Assembly: GCF_900156745.1 (NCBI RefSeq) | Contig: NZ_LT707065.1 | Span: 4,464,001-4,528,000, forward strand | Length of the DNA: 64,000 bases | Direction: 5' to 3' | Origin: Achromobacter sp. MFA1 R4 | GTDB lineage: Bacteria; Pseudomonadota; Gammaproteobacteria; Burkholderiales; Burkholderiaceae_B | Shown here: one piece after another, positions 44,166-53,266 of the stretch | Position numbering within the stretch: position 1 is the first letter of the stretch | How the letters are laid out: each line of letters starts with the position of its first letter | The notes under the pieces: model-generated | The model's database searches: none | Told to the model about the DNA's origin: nothing | What the model saw: only the letters and a program-made list of their open reading frames with translations | Program-made: the position numbers and the translations under genes

Positions 44166-45395
44166 ATGATGGAACACGACACCCCACCGCACCTGCCGCT
44201 GGCCGGCATCAAAGTCCTGGACCTGAGCGCCTACATCGCAGGGCCCTACGGCTGCGCGCTGCTGGGCGACATGGGCGCGGAAGTGATCAAGGTGGAGCCG
44301 CCCGAAGGCGACAACCTGCGCAAGTACCCCTCCACGCTGGCGGCCGAAAGCCGCGCCTTCCTGGGCATCAACCGCAACAAGCAGGGTATCTGCCTGAACC
44401 TGAAAGACGCGGCCGGGTACGAGGTGCTCGTGCGCCTGGCGCGCGAGGCCGACGTGCTGGTCCACAATTTCAGGCCCGGCGTGCCGGAGCGGCTGAAGAT
44501 CGACTTTGCCACGCTCTCGGCCATCAATCCGCGCCTGGTGTATTGCGCCATGACGGGCTATGGGGCGGCGGGGCCGATGGCGCGCCACGCCGGCTACGAC
44601 CAGGTGCTGCAATCCATGACCGGGATGTGCGCCGCGCAGGCCAAGGCCGATGGACCGCCCGAAGTGCTGTACGGGTCGGTCGTCGACTACTACGGCGCCT
44701 CGCTGATCTCCAATAGCGTGTCGGCCGCGCTGTACCGGCGCGAGAAGACCGGACGGGGCCAGGCCATCGAGGTGTCGCTGCTGGGCAGCGCCCTTGCGAT
44801 GCAGTCGGCGCGGCTGGTGTGGGCCGACGGCGAGCCGCGCCACATCGAGCGGGACATGCGCTCGGGCGGCATCACCGGCATTCATCCGACCCGCGAGGGG
44901 CACCTGTACCTGTCCGCGAATACGCCGCACTTCTGGCGCGCCCTGTGCGGCCATCTGGATCTGCCCGAACTTGCCGACCATCCCGATTACGACACCGTGA
45001 AAAAGCGCGCGGCCCAGGCGGCGGTGCTGGTGCCGATGGTGCGGCAGGCGCTGGCGCGCGCGTCGGCGCGCGAGTGGGCGGAGCGTTTCGGACAGAGCGT
45101 GCCTTGCGCGGAAGTGATGCGCGTCGAAGACATGTTCGACCATCCGCAGGTGCTGGCGATGGGACATCTGCGTCCTTACCGCAGCACGCAGGCCGGCGGG
45201 TATCTGGGGCTGGCGCAGTGGGCCCGGTTCGACGCGGGCGACTGCGAGCCGTCATCCGGCGGCGGGCAGGACGTGGCGGCCGCGCCCGGCCGGGGCGCGC
45301 CGGCCCTGGGCGAACATAGTCGAGAAATACTGTCCACGCTGGGATACACCGAGGATGAAATCGCACAACTGCTGCAATCGGCCGTGGTGCAATAG
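44166..45395 (+). CDS. CaiB/BaiF family III CoA-transferase
   Basis: This 409-residue protein has the class III signatures LPLAGIKVLDLSAYIAGPY, LGDMGAEVIKVEPPEGD and NRNKQGICLNLK. The catalytic aspartate is likely in GSVVDYYGAS. It would move CoA to an organic acid from another CoA ester. It lies 105 bases after the CitE-like gene. The ATG at 44166 is chosen; GTG at 44157 and ATG at 44169 are alternatives. Confidence 0.9.
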   Translation: MMEHDTPPHLPLAGIKVLDLSAYIAGPYGCALLGDMGAEVIKVEPPEGDNLRKYPSTLAAESRAFLGINRNKQGICLNLKDAAGYEVLVRLAREADVLVHNFRPGVPERLKIDFATLSAINPRLVYCAMTGYGAAGPMARHAGYDQVLQSMTGMCAAQAKADGPPEVLYGSVVDYYGASLISNSVSAALYRREKTGRGQAIEVSLLGSALAMQSARLVWADGEPRHIERDMRSGGITGIHPTREGHLYLSANTPHFWRALCGHLDLPELADHPDYDTVKKRAAQAAVLVPMVRQALARASAREWAERFGQSVPCAEVMRVEDMFDHPQVLAMGHLRPYRSTQAGGYLGLAQWARFDAGDCEPSSGGGQDVAAAPGRGAPALGEHSREILSTLGYTEDEIAQLLQSAVVQ

Positions 45396-45447
45396 CCCGC
45401 AACAATAAGTAAAGCAATCGTCCGAGCCGGACGAGGAGACAAGAACC

Positions 45448-46452
45448 ATGCGTCAAGCGCAACGATACGTTCAGCGGCCAGAGGGCTCGAACTGGGGAGA
45501 ATTCGGGCACGACGACCAGCTCGGCACGCTCAATTACCTGGACCGCCAGGCGCGCCTGGCGGCCGTGGCCGAGATCCGGGAGGGCATTTCGTTTTCCTTG
45601 AGCCTGCCGCTGACGGTGCCGCGCGCGCCCGTGCTCAACCCGCGCCGCAAGGGCCCGGTCATCCAGCCCGCTCAGAAGAATGGCGTCCCGGTTTACCGCT
45701 ATTGCCTCGGGCGCGACGTACCCGGCGCCACCGACGTGGTGAGCGACGACGCCGTCACGCTGTCGCCGCAGTATTCGACGCAATGGGACGCGCTGGGCCA
45801 CGTCGGCGCAATGGTCGACGTGCTGGGCGCCGGGCAGGCGCAACCGACGGGCTACAACGGCTTCACGGTCAGCGAGGCGCGGGCGGAAAACTTCGCCGGC
45901 ACGCGCGACCTGTCGATTGAACCGATGGCGCGCCACGGCATCCAGGGTCGCGGCGTCATGGTGGACCTGCGGGCCCGCTACGGCGACGCGCAGCGCAAGG
46001 TCTCCTACCGCGACCTGATGGACACGATGCAAGCCGACGGCGTGCAGGTCCGGCCCGGCGATGTGCTGTGCCTGCACACGGGGCTGGCCGATCTGGCGCT
46101 GACGCTGGGCGACGACGAGCAGGAGTTGCTCAAGACCCGCTGCTGCGTGCTGGACGGCGCCGACCCGGAACTGCTCGCGTGGATCACGCGCAGCCGCATC
46201 GCGGCCATCGCGGCCGACAACCATGCGGTCGAATTGCGCAATCACCACCTGCAGGGCGCCAGCGGGCCGTTGCTGCCCCTGCACGAACACTGCCTGTTCA
46301 AGCTGGGGCTGCCGCTGGGCGAGCTCTGGCATCTGACCCCGCTGGCGCAATGGCTGCGCCAGCACCACCGACACGCTTTTTTCCTGACCGCGGCGCCAAT
46401 GTACGTGCCGGGGCTGGTGGGCGCGCCGGTCAACCCCATCGCGACCGTCTGA
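45448..46452 (+). CDS. Cyclase-family protein (kynurenine formamidase-like fold)
   Basis: This 334-residue protein resembles the larger members of the cyclase family related to kynurenine formamidase. The expected metal motif HxGTHxD appears in altered form as QWDALGHVGAMVD. The segments YNGFTVSEAR and LPLHEHCLFKLGLPLGELWHL are typical. Hydrolysis of an amide or lactone is likely. It is third in the CitE/CoA-transferase run with GAGGAGAC before the ATG. Confidence 0.82.
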   Translation: MRQAQRYVQRPEGSNWGEFGHDDQLGTLNYLDRQARLAAVAEIREGISFSLSLPLTVPRAPVLNPRRKGPVIQPAQKNGVPVYRYCLGRDVPGATDVVSDDAVTLSPQYSTQWDALGHVGAMVDVLGAGQAQPTGYNGFTVSEARAENFAGTRDLSIEPMARHGIQGRGVMVDLRARYGDAQRKVSYRDLMDTMQADGVQVRPGDVLCLHTGLADLALTLGDDEQELLKTRCCVLDGADPELLAWITRSRIAAIAADNHAVELRNHHLQGASGPLLPLHEHCLFKLGLPLGELWHLTPLAQWLRQHHRHAFFLTAAPMYVPGLVGAPVNPIATV

Positions 46453-46525
46453 ATCCTGCGGACGGATCGCGTCACGATCCCTGATCGACCTGAACATCCC
46501 CACAGGGGAGACGAGAGGAGCACAC

Positions 46526-47512
46526 ATGAAAAAAACCCGTCACGCGGCCGTTGCCGCACTGCGTCCGCTGGCCGCCGCCATCGCCCTGGCCGGCGCATTC
46601 GGCGCGGCCCATGCCGCCGGCTATCCCGACCAGCCCATCACCTTGGTGGTGCCCTATTCGGCGGGCGGCGGCGCCGACAACGCCGCCCGCATCATTGCGC
46701 AGGGCATGGGCGAAGTCGCCGGCCAGAGCGTCGTGATCGAGAACAAGGGCGGGGCCAGCGGCGCCATCGGCGCGGCCTATGTGGCGCGCGCCAAGCCGGA
46801 TGGCTACACGGTGCTCTACGATGCCTCGGCCTTCTCGATCAACCCCGCGCTGCGCAAGCTGCCGTACGACGCGAACAAGGACTTCATCCCGGTATCGCAG
46901 GCCGTCAGCGTGCCCAACATCCTGGTGGCCGCGCCGGGTTCGCCGTTCAACAACCTGGCTGACTTCATCAAGGCCGCGCGCGCCAACCCGGGCAAGTACA
47001 CCTACGCGTCGTACGGTCCGGGCAGCCTGGCGCAGATGGCGGGCGAACTGCTCAAGAAGGATGCCGGCGTGGACATCGTGCACGTCCCCTACAAAGGCGG
47101 CGCGCCCGCCATCGTCGACGTGATGGGTGGCCAGGTCGACGTCTACTTCGCCAACGCGGCCTCCAGCCTGAACTATGTCAGCGGCGGCAAGCTGAAGGCG
47201 CTTGCCGTCTCGTCGGGCAAGCGCATGCCGGAACTGCCCAACGTCGCGACGGTGGGCGAGGGCGGCATCAAAAATTTCGACGTGGTTGAATGGAACGGCT
47301 TCTTCCTGCCGGCTGGCACCAGCCCGGAGGTGGTGGCCAAACTGCAGGACCTGGTGCAGAAGGCGCTTGCGCGTCCGGACACCCGCGAGAAGCTCTCCAA
47401 GCTGGGGCTGACGCCCGTCGGCAGCAGCGCGGCGGATTTCGCGAAGTTCGTGTCCTCTGAACAGCAGCGCTGGGCGGAAGTCGTGAAAACCAATAGCATC
47501 ACGGTGAACTGA
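46526..47512 (+). CDS. Bug-family solute receptor
   Basis: This 328-residue receptor has a signal peptide of about 30 residues ending AAHA, then GYPDQPITLVVPYSAGGGAD and ARAKPDGYTVLYD. Its place in the catabolic run suggests it binds the acid that the neighbouring enzymes degrade. GAGGAG precedes the ATG. Confidence 0.92.
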   Translation: MKKTRHAAVAALRPLAAAIALAGAFGAAHAAGYPDQPITLVVPYSAGGGADNAARIIAQGMGEVAGQSVVIENKGGASGAIGAAYVARAKPDGYTVLYDASAFSINPALRKLPYDANKDFIPVSQAVSVPNILVAAPGSPFNNLADFIKAARANPGKYTYASYGPGSLAQMAGELLKKDAGVDIVHVPYKGGAPAIVDVMGGQVDVYFANAASSLNYVSGGKLKALAVSSGKRMPELPNVATVGEGGIKNFDVVEWNGFFLPAGTSPEVVAKLQDLVQKALARPDTREKLSKLGLTPVGSSAADFAKFVSSEQQRWAEVVKTNSITVN

Positions 47513-47590
47513 TCTTCGGGCGGGCAGCGGGGGCGGGCTTGGCGGCCCGCCTTCGCGCCCGCCTGGCCCCGTCGAAAGGAGATGCCTCGG

Positions 47591-48046
47591 ATGAGCCGCA
47601 AAGACGATTTTGAGCGTGGCCTGGCCAACCGCCGCGCCGTGCTGGGCGATGAATGGGTCCAACGTTCGCTGGACCGCGCAACCGTGTTTACCGCCGACTA
47701 CCAGAACATGATCACGCGCTACGCGTGGCACGACATCTGGAGCCGCCCGGGCTTGCCCCACAAGGCAAGGCGGATGATGGTGCTGGCCGTGACCCTGTCG
47801 CTGGGCCGCTGGGAAGAGTTCGAGCTGCACGTGCGCGCCGCGCTCACGGCGCCGGACGAATCGCGCCTGACTCCCGATGAACTCAAGGAAGTGCTGCTGC
47901 AGAACGCCATCTATGCAGGCGTGCCGGCGGCCAACACCGCCTTCAATCTGGCCCAGGCCATTTTGCGCGAGGTGGCGGCGCAGATCGGCTACGAGCTGGC
48001 TCCCGCGGATCCGCGCCAGGCCGATCTGTTCGCCGGACAGGACTGA
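47591..48046 (+). CDS. Carboxymuconolactone decarboxylase-family protein
   Basis: This 151-residue helical protein resembles 4-carboxymuconolactone decarboxylase PcaC, with RMMVLAVTLSLGRWEEFELH, VRAAL and NAIYAGVPAANTAFNLAQ. The Glu and His of EFELHVRAAL match the family's active-site region, and the AhpD-type CxxC pair is absent. A role in ring-cleavage or lactone chemistry fits the run of genes before it. The ATG at 47591 is chosen over 47582, which touches the AAAGGAG ribosome site. Confidence 0.85.
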   Translation: MSRKDDFERGLANRRAVLGDEWVQRSLDRATVFTADYQNMITRYAWHDIWSRPGLPHKARRMMVLAVTLSLGRWEEFELHVRAALTAPDESRLTPDELKEVLLQNAIYAGVPAANTAFNLAQAILREVAAQIGYELAPADPRQADLFAGQD

Positions 48047-48067
48047 TCCTGCCTGGCGCGCGCCGCC

Positions 48068-49390
48068 TCAGTCCGCCCGCGGATTGAGCACGCGCGCGGC
48101 CTGCAGGCCGCTGCGCACCGCGCCTTCCAGCACACCGGGATAGCCCGTGTCGGTCCAGTCGCCGGCCAGCGCCAGCGTGGGCCACGGCGTGGTATTCAAT
48201 GGCCGCGTCAGGCCGGGCACGGCCGCGAAGGTCGCGCGTTTTTCAATGAACAGTTCCGCTGCCGCGACCTCCGGCATCGGCGGCAGCCGCAGCGGGTGGG
48301 CAGCGGCCTGCTCGGCCACCTGGTCGATCAGGGCCTCGATCACCTGGCGCCGATTGCGCTCGCCCATGCCCACGGCGGCGCTGGCCACCACGGCCAGTTC
48401 CCCGGCCTTGGCGTTGCCGGCCAGCTGGGCGCGGTCGAACAGCCATTGGCCCGCATGGCCGCGGGCCGCGTCCTCGCGCAGCATCATCATGGGCTCGGGC
48501 AGGCGCCACGGATCCGCGAGGCGCACATTCAGCGTGGCGATGGGCAGGTAATCGAAGGCCTTGAGCGCATCGAGCAGGCCGGTGGCGCCGGCTTCGCGCA
48601 GCGGCGCGTCCAGCAGGCGCGCCGCGAATGTCGGCGGCACGGCCAGCACGGCGGCGTCAAAGCGTTCCTGGTTGATGTCGATGCCATGGACCGAGGGATG
48701 GAGCTGGCGCACCGTGCTGCCGTAGCGCATGGTGACCTGCCGCGCGGCCGCGTCCGGCCACAGCGCCGACAGGTCGGTGCAGGGCAGCAGCAGGTCGCTG
48801 TCCTCGCGCGCGCCGGCCAGGCTGTCGCGCAGCACACGGGCGAACAGCACGGCGCTGGCCGTGGCGATCGGCGTGTTCAGCGCGGCCAGGCACAGCGGTT
48901 CCCAGACCTGGCGGATCAGCAGGTCGGACTGCGCGTGATAGTGCAGCAGCTGCAGCACGGTCCAATCGCGCGGCGGCATCCAAGACATGGTCTTCAGGCC
49001 GCGCATCAGGCGCAGCATGGCCAGCCGGTCGGCCCAGGACAGGCCGCGCGCGCGCAGCACGGCCAGGGCCATGTGCAGGGGCGCCGGCACGCGCGGAGCG
49101 GACAGGTGGAAGCGCCCGTCCAGGCTGGCGAGCCGCAAGGGACGGCGCATCAGCAGCGCGTCCGGGTTGCGGCCCACGCGGCGCATCAGCGCCAGGGTTT
49201 CCTTGTAGGCGCCCGACAGCAGGTGCTGGCCGTTGTCCAGCGGCGCGTCGAAGTCGCCATGAAAGACGCGGCGCGCGCGCCCGCCGGGGGTGTGGCCGGC
49301 TTCGAACACCGTGACCTTGGCGCCGGCTTCGCGCAAGGCGACGCTGGCGGCCAGGCCGGCCCAGCCCGCGCCGATGACCGCGGCCTTCAC
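48068..49390 (-). CDS. hpnE: Hydroxysqualene dehydroxylase HpnE
   Basis: This 440-residue FAD-dependent protein of the amine-oxidase fold has the dinucleotide site AVIGAGWAGLAASVALREAG at the N-terminus, EAGHTPGGRARR, and a C-terminal LAGDWTDTGYPGVLEGAVRSG. HpnE converts hydroxysqualene to squalene. The GTG start at 49390 overlaps the hpnD stop as GTGA, giving coupled translation. HpnC, HpnD and HpnE together replace squalene synthase. Confidence 0.93.
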   Translation of the reverse strand: MKAAVIGAGWAGLAASVALREAGAKVTVFEAGHTPGGRARRVFHGDFDAPLDNGQHLLSGAYKETLALMRRVGRNPDALLMRRPLRLASLDGRFHLSAPRVPAPLHMALAVLRARGLSWADRLAMLRLMRGLKTMSWMPPRDWTVLQLLHYHAQSDLLIRQVWEPLCLAALNTPIATASAVLFARVLRDSLAGAREDSDLLLPCTDLSALWPDAAARQVTMRYGSTVRQLHPSVHGIDINQERFDAAVLAVPPTFAARLLDAPLREAGATGLLDALKAFDYLPIATLNVRLADPWRLPEPMMMLREDAARGHAGQWLFDRAQLAGNAKAGELAVVASAAVGMGERNRRQVIEALIDQVAEQAAAHPLRLPPMPEVAAAELFIEKRATFAAVPGLTRPLNTTPWPTLALAGDWTDTGYPGVLEGAVRSGLQAARVLNPRAD

Positions 49391-50250
49391 CGGGCCAACC
49401 GGCGGACCAGTCCGCGTCCGCCGCCCACCCAGGTTTTCCAGGCAAGCCAGAGTTTGCGCAGGGGCGTGAGCGAAATGCGTTGGTGCAGCACCTGCCAGTT
49501 GTCGCGTTCGATCTCGTCGAGCAGCGCATGGTAGATGGCGGCCATCATGAGTCCGGGTCGCTGGGCGCGGCGGTCGGCCTCGGGCAGGTTGTTCATCGCT
49601 TCGCGGTACAGCTCGCGCGCGCGGTCGGCCTGGAATTTCATCAGCGCGCTGAAACGGTCGGAATACTCGCCGTTCAGGATGTCCGATGCCTTGACCTGGA
49701 ACTGCTGCATGTCGTTGACCGGGATGTAGATGCGGCCCCGCCGCGCGTCGTCGCCCACATCGCGGATGATGTTGGTCATCTGGAACGCCAGGCCCAGTTT
49801 CTCGGCATACACCAGCGTCTTGGGATCCGAATAACCGAACACGCCGGCGGACAATTCGCCGACCACGCCGGCCGCATGCCAGCAATACTTGCGCAGGCCC
49901 GGCCAGTCCAGGTAGCGGGTCTGGTCCAGGTCCATTTCCATGCCGTCGATCACGGCCAGCAGGCGGTCGCGGGTGATCGAACAGCTTTCCAGGTGCGGTT
50001 GCAGCGCGCGCGTGACGGGATGGTCGGGCTTGCCGTCATACATCTGGTCGACCTGCGTGCGCCACCAGGCGAGCTTGATGCGCGCGAGGGACGGGTCGGT
50101 GCATTCGTCGACTACGTCGTCCACTTCGCGGCAGTATGCGTACAGGGCCGTGATGGCGCGCCGGCGATCGGGTGGCAGGAACAGGAAGGAATAGTAGAAG
50201 CTGGAGCCGCTTTTGGCGGCTTTCTCCTGGCAATACTCGTCAGGGGTCAT
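49387..50250 (-). CDS. hpnD: Presqualene diphosphate synthase HpnD
   Basis: This 287-residue trans-isoprenyl-diphosphate head-to-head enzyme has both Asp-rich motifs, CREVDDVVDE and NIIRDVGDDARRGRIY. It condenses two farnesyl diphosphates to presqualene diphosphate. It follows hpnC by 13 bases and overlaps hpnE by four bases. Confidence 0.94.
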   Translation of the reverse strand: MTPDEYCQEKAAKSGSSFYYSFLFLPPDRRRAITALYAYCREVDDVVDECTDPSLARIKLAWWRTQVDQMYDGKPDHPVTRALQPHLESCSITRDRLLAVIDGMEMDLDQTRYLDWPGLRKYCWHAAGVVGELSAGVFGYSDPKTLVYAEKLGLAFQMTNIIRDVGDDARRGRIYIPVNDMQQFQVKASDILNGEYSDRFSALMKFQADRARELYREAMNNLPEADRRAQRPGLMMAAIYHALLDEIERDNWQVLHQRISLTPLRKLWLAWKTWVGGGRGLVRRLAR

Positions 50251-50263
50251 TAGGCACGGCCTG

Positions 50264-51094
50264 TTACTTGATGGAGCGCCACAACATGATGGCCCAGTCT
50301 TTGGCGCCCAATTCGGGGCGATTCATGAAAACATCGTAGCCGCACGCCTCGATCCGCTCCAGGACGCGCAGCCCGCCTTGCACCACCATGCGCAGCTCCA
50401 GGCCGATGCGGCCCGGCAGGCGGCGCGCCAGCGGAGCGCCGAAGTGTAGCAGCGCGCGCGTGCGTTCGACCTCGAAGGCCATGAGCTCGCGCCATGCGGG
50501 CGTGAGGCGGCACGCGGCCAGGTCTTCGTCCGAGACGCCGTAACGGCGCAGGTCTTCCTGGGGCAGGTATACCCGGTGCTTGTGCCAGTCCACCCGCACG
50601 TCCTGCCAGAAGTTGACCTGCTGCAGCCCGGTGCAGATGGCGTCGGATTCGGCGATGTTCTGCGGGGTGCTGGCCTCGTAAAGGTGCAGCATCAGCCGGC
50701 CTACGGGGTTGGCCGACCGTGTGCAGTAATCCGCCAGGGCGGTGTAGTCCTCGTAGCGCTTGACGGCGATGTCCTGCTCGAAGGCGGACAGCAGGTCGTA
50801 GAAGGGCGTGATGGGAAGCTGGTGCCGGGCGATGGTCCGGGCCAGCGGCGCGAAGATGTCGGCCAGCGGGGGCAGCCCCGGGGCCGGCGGCGTGCCGGGT
50901 TCGGCGCCGATGCGGTGCAGCTCGGTGCGAAACGCCGCCAGTTGGGCAAGGCGCTCCTCGTCGGTCGCGCTGCCTTCGTCGGCGATGTCGTCCGCGGCGC
51001 GGGCGAACCGGTAGATATCGGTCACGGCGCCGCGCAGCCTGCGCGGCAGCAGCAGCGAGGCGACGGGAAAATTCTCGTAGTGATCGATGGACAT
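50264..51094 (-). CDS. hpnC: Squalene-pathway enzyme HpnC (hydroxysqualene synthase)
   Basis: This 276-residue protein of the same fold begins MSIDHYENFPVASLLLP and has YRFARAADDIADEGS and QQVNFWQDVRVDWHKHRVYL. HpnC turns presqualene diphosphate into hydroxysqualene. It is first of the hpnC-hpnD-hpnE operon. The ATG at 51094 starts the conserved N-terminus. No squalene-hopene cyclase gene is in the window. Confidence 0.93.
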   Translation of the reverse strand: MSIDHYENFPVASLLLPRRLRGAVTDIYRFARAADDIADEGSATDEERLAQLAAFRTELHRIGAEPGTPPAPGLPPLADIFAPLARTIARHQLPITPFYDLLSAFEQDIAVKRYEDYTALADYCTRSANPVGRLMLHLYEASTPQNIAESDAICTGLQQVNFWQDVRVDWHKHRVYLPQEDLRRYGVSDEDLAACRLTPAWRELMAFEVERTRALLHFGAPLARRLPGRIGLELRMVVQGGLRVLERIEACGYDVFMNRPELGAKDWAIMLWRSIK

Positions 51095-51244
51095 GGACAG
51101 AAGCCTGTTGACAGAACTAGGTCTGTGGATACGGCGCAAAGCGGCGGGTTCGCGTCATTTTAGAGTAAGCATCCCGGCTTGATCCGGCGCGATGCCGCCG
51201 ACGGCGGCGATCAGTTAGACTTGGACGCCACAGGATCTCACATC

Positions 51245-52372
51245 ATGCCGCGTCCAATTACCGCCACCGTTTCCGTTTCCGCCCTTGCGCACAATCTTGC
51301 CACCGTGCGCCGCCACCTGGACCAGACCGCCGCCGCGGCCGGCGGCCTGCCGCCGTCGATCTGGGCGGTCATCAAGGCCAACGCCTACGGCCACGGCATC
51401 GAACAGGCGGTTGCCGGTTTTTCCCACGCGCAGGGCCTCGCAATGCTGGACCTGGACGAGGCCGTGCGCTGCCGCGAGGCGGGCTGGGGCGGGCCGATCC
51501 TGCTGCTGGAAGGCTTCTTCGACCCGTCCGACCTGGACATCGTCGATCGCTACCACCTCAGCAGCACGGTCCATCATCGCGACCAGCTCGACATGCTGGC
51601 CCGCGCCCGCCTGTCGCGCCGGGTCGATATCATGCTGAAACTCAACAGCGGCATGAACCGGCTGGGGTTCAGCCCCGCGTCCTATCCCGCCGCCTACGAG
51701 CGCGCGGCGCTGCTGCAGCAGCAGGGCACGCTGGGCTCGGTGGGCAAGATGACCCACTTCGCCTGCGCGGACGGGCCGCAGGGCGTGAACGAGCAACTGA
51801 GCGTCTTCAATTCGGTGACGCATAAGCTGCCGGGCGCGGTCAGCGTGTGCAATTCGGCCGCGACGCTGCGCTTTGCCGACATCGCCGTGGGCTCCGAAAA
51901 CCAGGCGCATTGGGTGCGGCCCGGCATCTGCCTGTATGGCGCATCGCCCTTTGCCGACGCCGAAGCGTCTTCGTTCGGCCTGAGGCCCGCCATGTCGCTC
52001 AACTCGGAAATCATCGCCGTGCAGGAGATCAAGGCGGGCGATTCGGTCGGCTACGGCGCGCTCTTTCGCGCCGAACGCGCCATGCGCATCGGCATCGTCG
52101 CCTGCGGCTACGCCGACGGCTATCCGCGCCACGCCACAACCGGCACGCCGGTCGTGGTGGCCGGCATCCGGACCCAGTTGCTTGGCCGGGTGTCCATGGA
52201 CATGCTGGTCGTCGACCTGGACCCCGTGCCCGCCGCGGGCGTCGGCTCGCCCGTGTCGCTGTGGGGCGAAGACGGCCCCTCGGTCGACGAGGTCGCCAGC
52301 GCCGCCGGCACCATCGGCTATGAACTGCTCTGCGCCCTGGCGCCGCGCGTCCCGGTCACCCGGGACGCCTGA
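51245..52372 (+). CDS. alr: Alanine racemase
   Basis: This 375-residue fold-type III PLP enzyme has Lys44 in AVIKANAYGHG as Schiff-base lysine, NSGMNRLGF, and the second catalytic tyrosine in SVGYGALFRA, plus RVSMDMLVVDL. It interconverts L- and D-alanine for peptidoglycan. The ATG at 51245 is set by the conserved N-terminus. It is divergent from hpnC and ends before a clear terminator at 52474. Catabolic (dadX) and biosynthetic versions cannot be told apart here. Confidence 0.93.
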   Translation: MPRPITATVSVSALAHNLATVRRHLDQTAAAAGGLPPSIWAVIKANAYGHGIEQAVAGFSHAQGLAMLDLDEAVRCREAGWGGPILLLEGFFDPSDLDIVDRYHLSSTVHHRDQLDMLARARLSRRVDIMLKLNSGMNRLGFSPASYPAAYERAALLQQQGTLGSVGKMTHFACADGPQGVNEQLSVFNSVTHKLPGAVSVCNSAATLRFADIAVGSENQAHWVRPGICLYGASPFADAEASSFGLRPAMSLNSEIIAVQEIKAGDSVGYGALFRAERAMRIGIVACGYADGYPRHATTGTPVVVAGIRTQLLGRVSMDMLVVDLDPVPAAGVGSPVSLWGEDGPSVDEVASAAGTIGYELLCALAPRVPVTRDA

Positions 52373-52473
52373 GCCCGGCCCCGCCGCCTGCGGCAAGCCG
52401 AGGCGTCCGGTGGGCAAGAATTGCTACGCAATTTACAAGACAGGGGACGCCGGATGGTGTCTACTTTGGAAAC

Positions 52474-52496
52474 CGGGCGCTCAGGCGCCCGTTTTT
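52474..52496 (+). terminator. Intrinsic terminator after alr
   Basis: CGGGCGC pairs with GCGCCCG around a four-base loop and is followed by five T. It lies about 100 bases after the alr stop and 32 bases before the SDR start. Confidence 0.85.
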
Positions 52497-52527
52497 GACC
52501 AAGAAAACAGACTGCGAGGTTTCATCC

Positions 52528-53247
52528 ATGAAGGACAAATGCGTGCTCATTACGGGCGCCACCAAAGGCATAGGCTGGGCGCTTACTCAGCGGTTGTCCG
52601 ACATGGGCTGTCACGTGGTTGGCATCGCGCGCAACACCACCGATGTCGATTTCCCCGGCTACCTGTACGCCTGTGACCTGGCGGACGCCGGCCGCACCGA
52701 AGAAGTCCTGCGCGAAATCCGCGAGAAATTCCCCGTCGATGCCGTCGTCAACAACGTGGGCATCGCCTCGCCCCAGCCGCTCGGCGAGATCGATCTGGCC
52801 ACCCTGTACAACGTGCTGGACCTGAACGTACGCGTGGCCGTGCAAGTGACGCAGGCCTTCATCGAATCCATGAAGGTGCGCCGCGCCGGCCGGATCGTCA
52901 ACGTCGTCAGCCGCGCCATCCACGGCGGCCTGGAGCGCACCGCCTATTCGGCCGCCAAGAGCGCGCTGGTGGGCTGCACCCGCACCTGGGCGCTGGAACT
53001 GGCCGAATACGGGGTCACCGCCAACGCGGTCGCGCCGGGTCCCATCGAAACCGAAATGTTCCGCGCCACCCGGCCCGCCGGCAGCGAAAACGAAAAGCGC
53101 GCGCTGGCCTCCGTGCCCATGAAGCGCCTGGGCACCCCGGCCGAAGTGGCCGCGGCCATCGCCTTCCTGCTGTCCGACGACGCCGGTTTCATTACCGGGC
53201 AGGTGCTGGGCGTGGATGGCGGCGGCAGCCTGGCCGGCCGGTCCTAG
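52528..53247 (+). CDS. Short-chain dehydrogenase/reductase
   Basis: This 239-residue SDR has TGATKGIG for NAD(P), NNVG, and the catalytic Tyr and Lys in YSAAKSALVG; the usual preceding serine is in NVVSRAIHGG. PGPIETEMF and the C-terminal ITGQVLGVDGGGSL fit the FabG-like group. The substrate is unknown. It stands alone after the alr terminator and converges on the LysR gene at 53267. Confidence 0.9.
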   Translation: MKDKCVLITGATKGIGWALTQRLSDMGCHVVGIARNTTDVDFPGYLYACDLADAGRTEEVLREIREKFPVDAVVNNVGIASPQPLGEIDLATLYNVLDLNVRVAVQVTQAFIESMKVRRAGRIVNVVSRAIHGGLERTAYSAAKSALVGCTRTWALELAEYGVTANAVAPGPIETEMFRATRPAGSENEKRALASVPMKRLGTPAEVAAAIAFLLSDDAGFITGQVLGVDGGGSLAGRS

Positions 53248-53266
53248 TCCGGATCGGCATCGCCGT

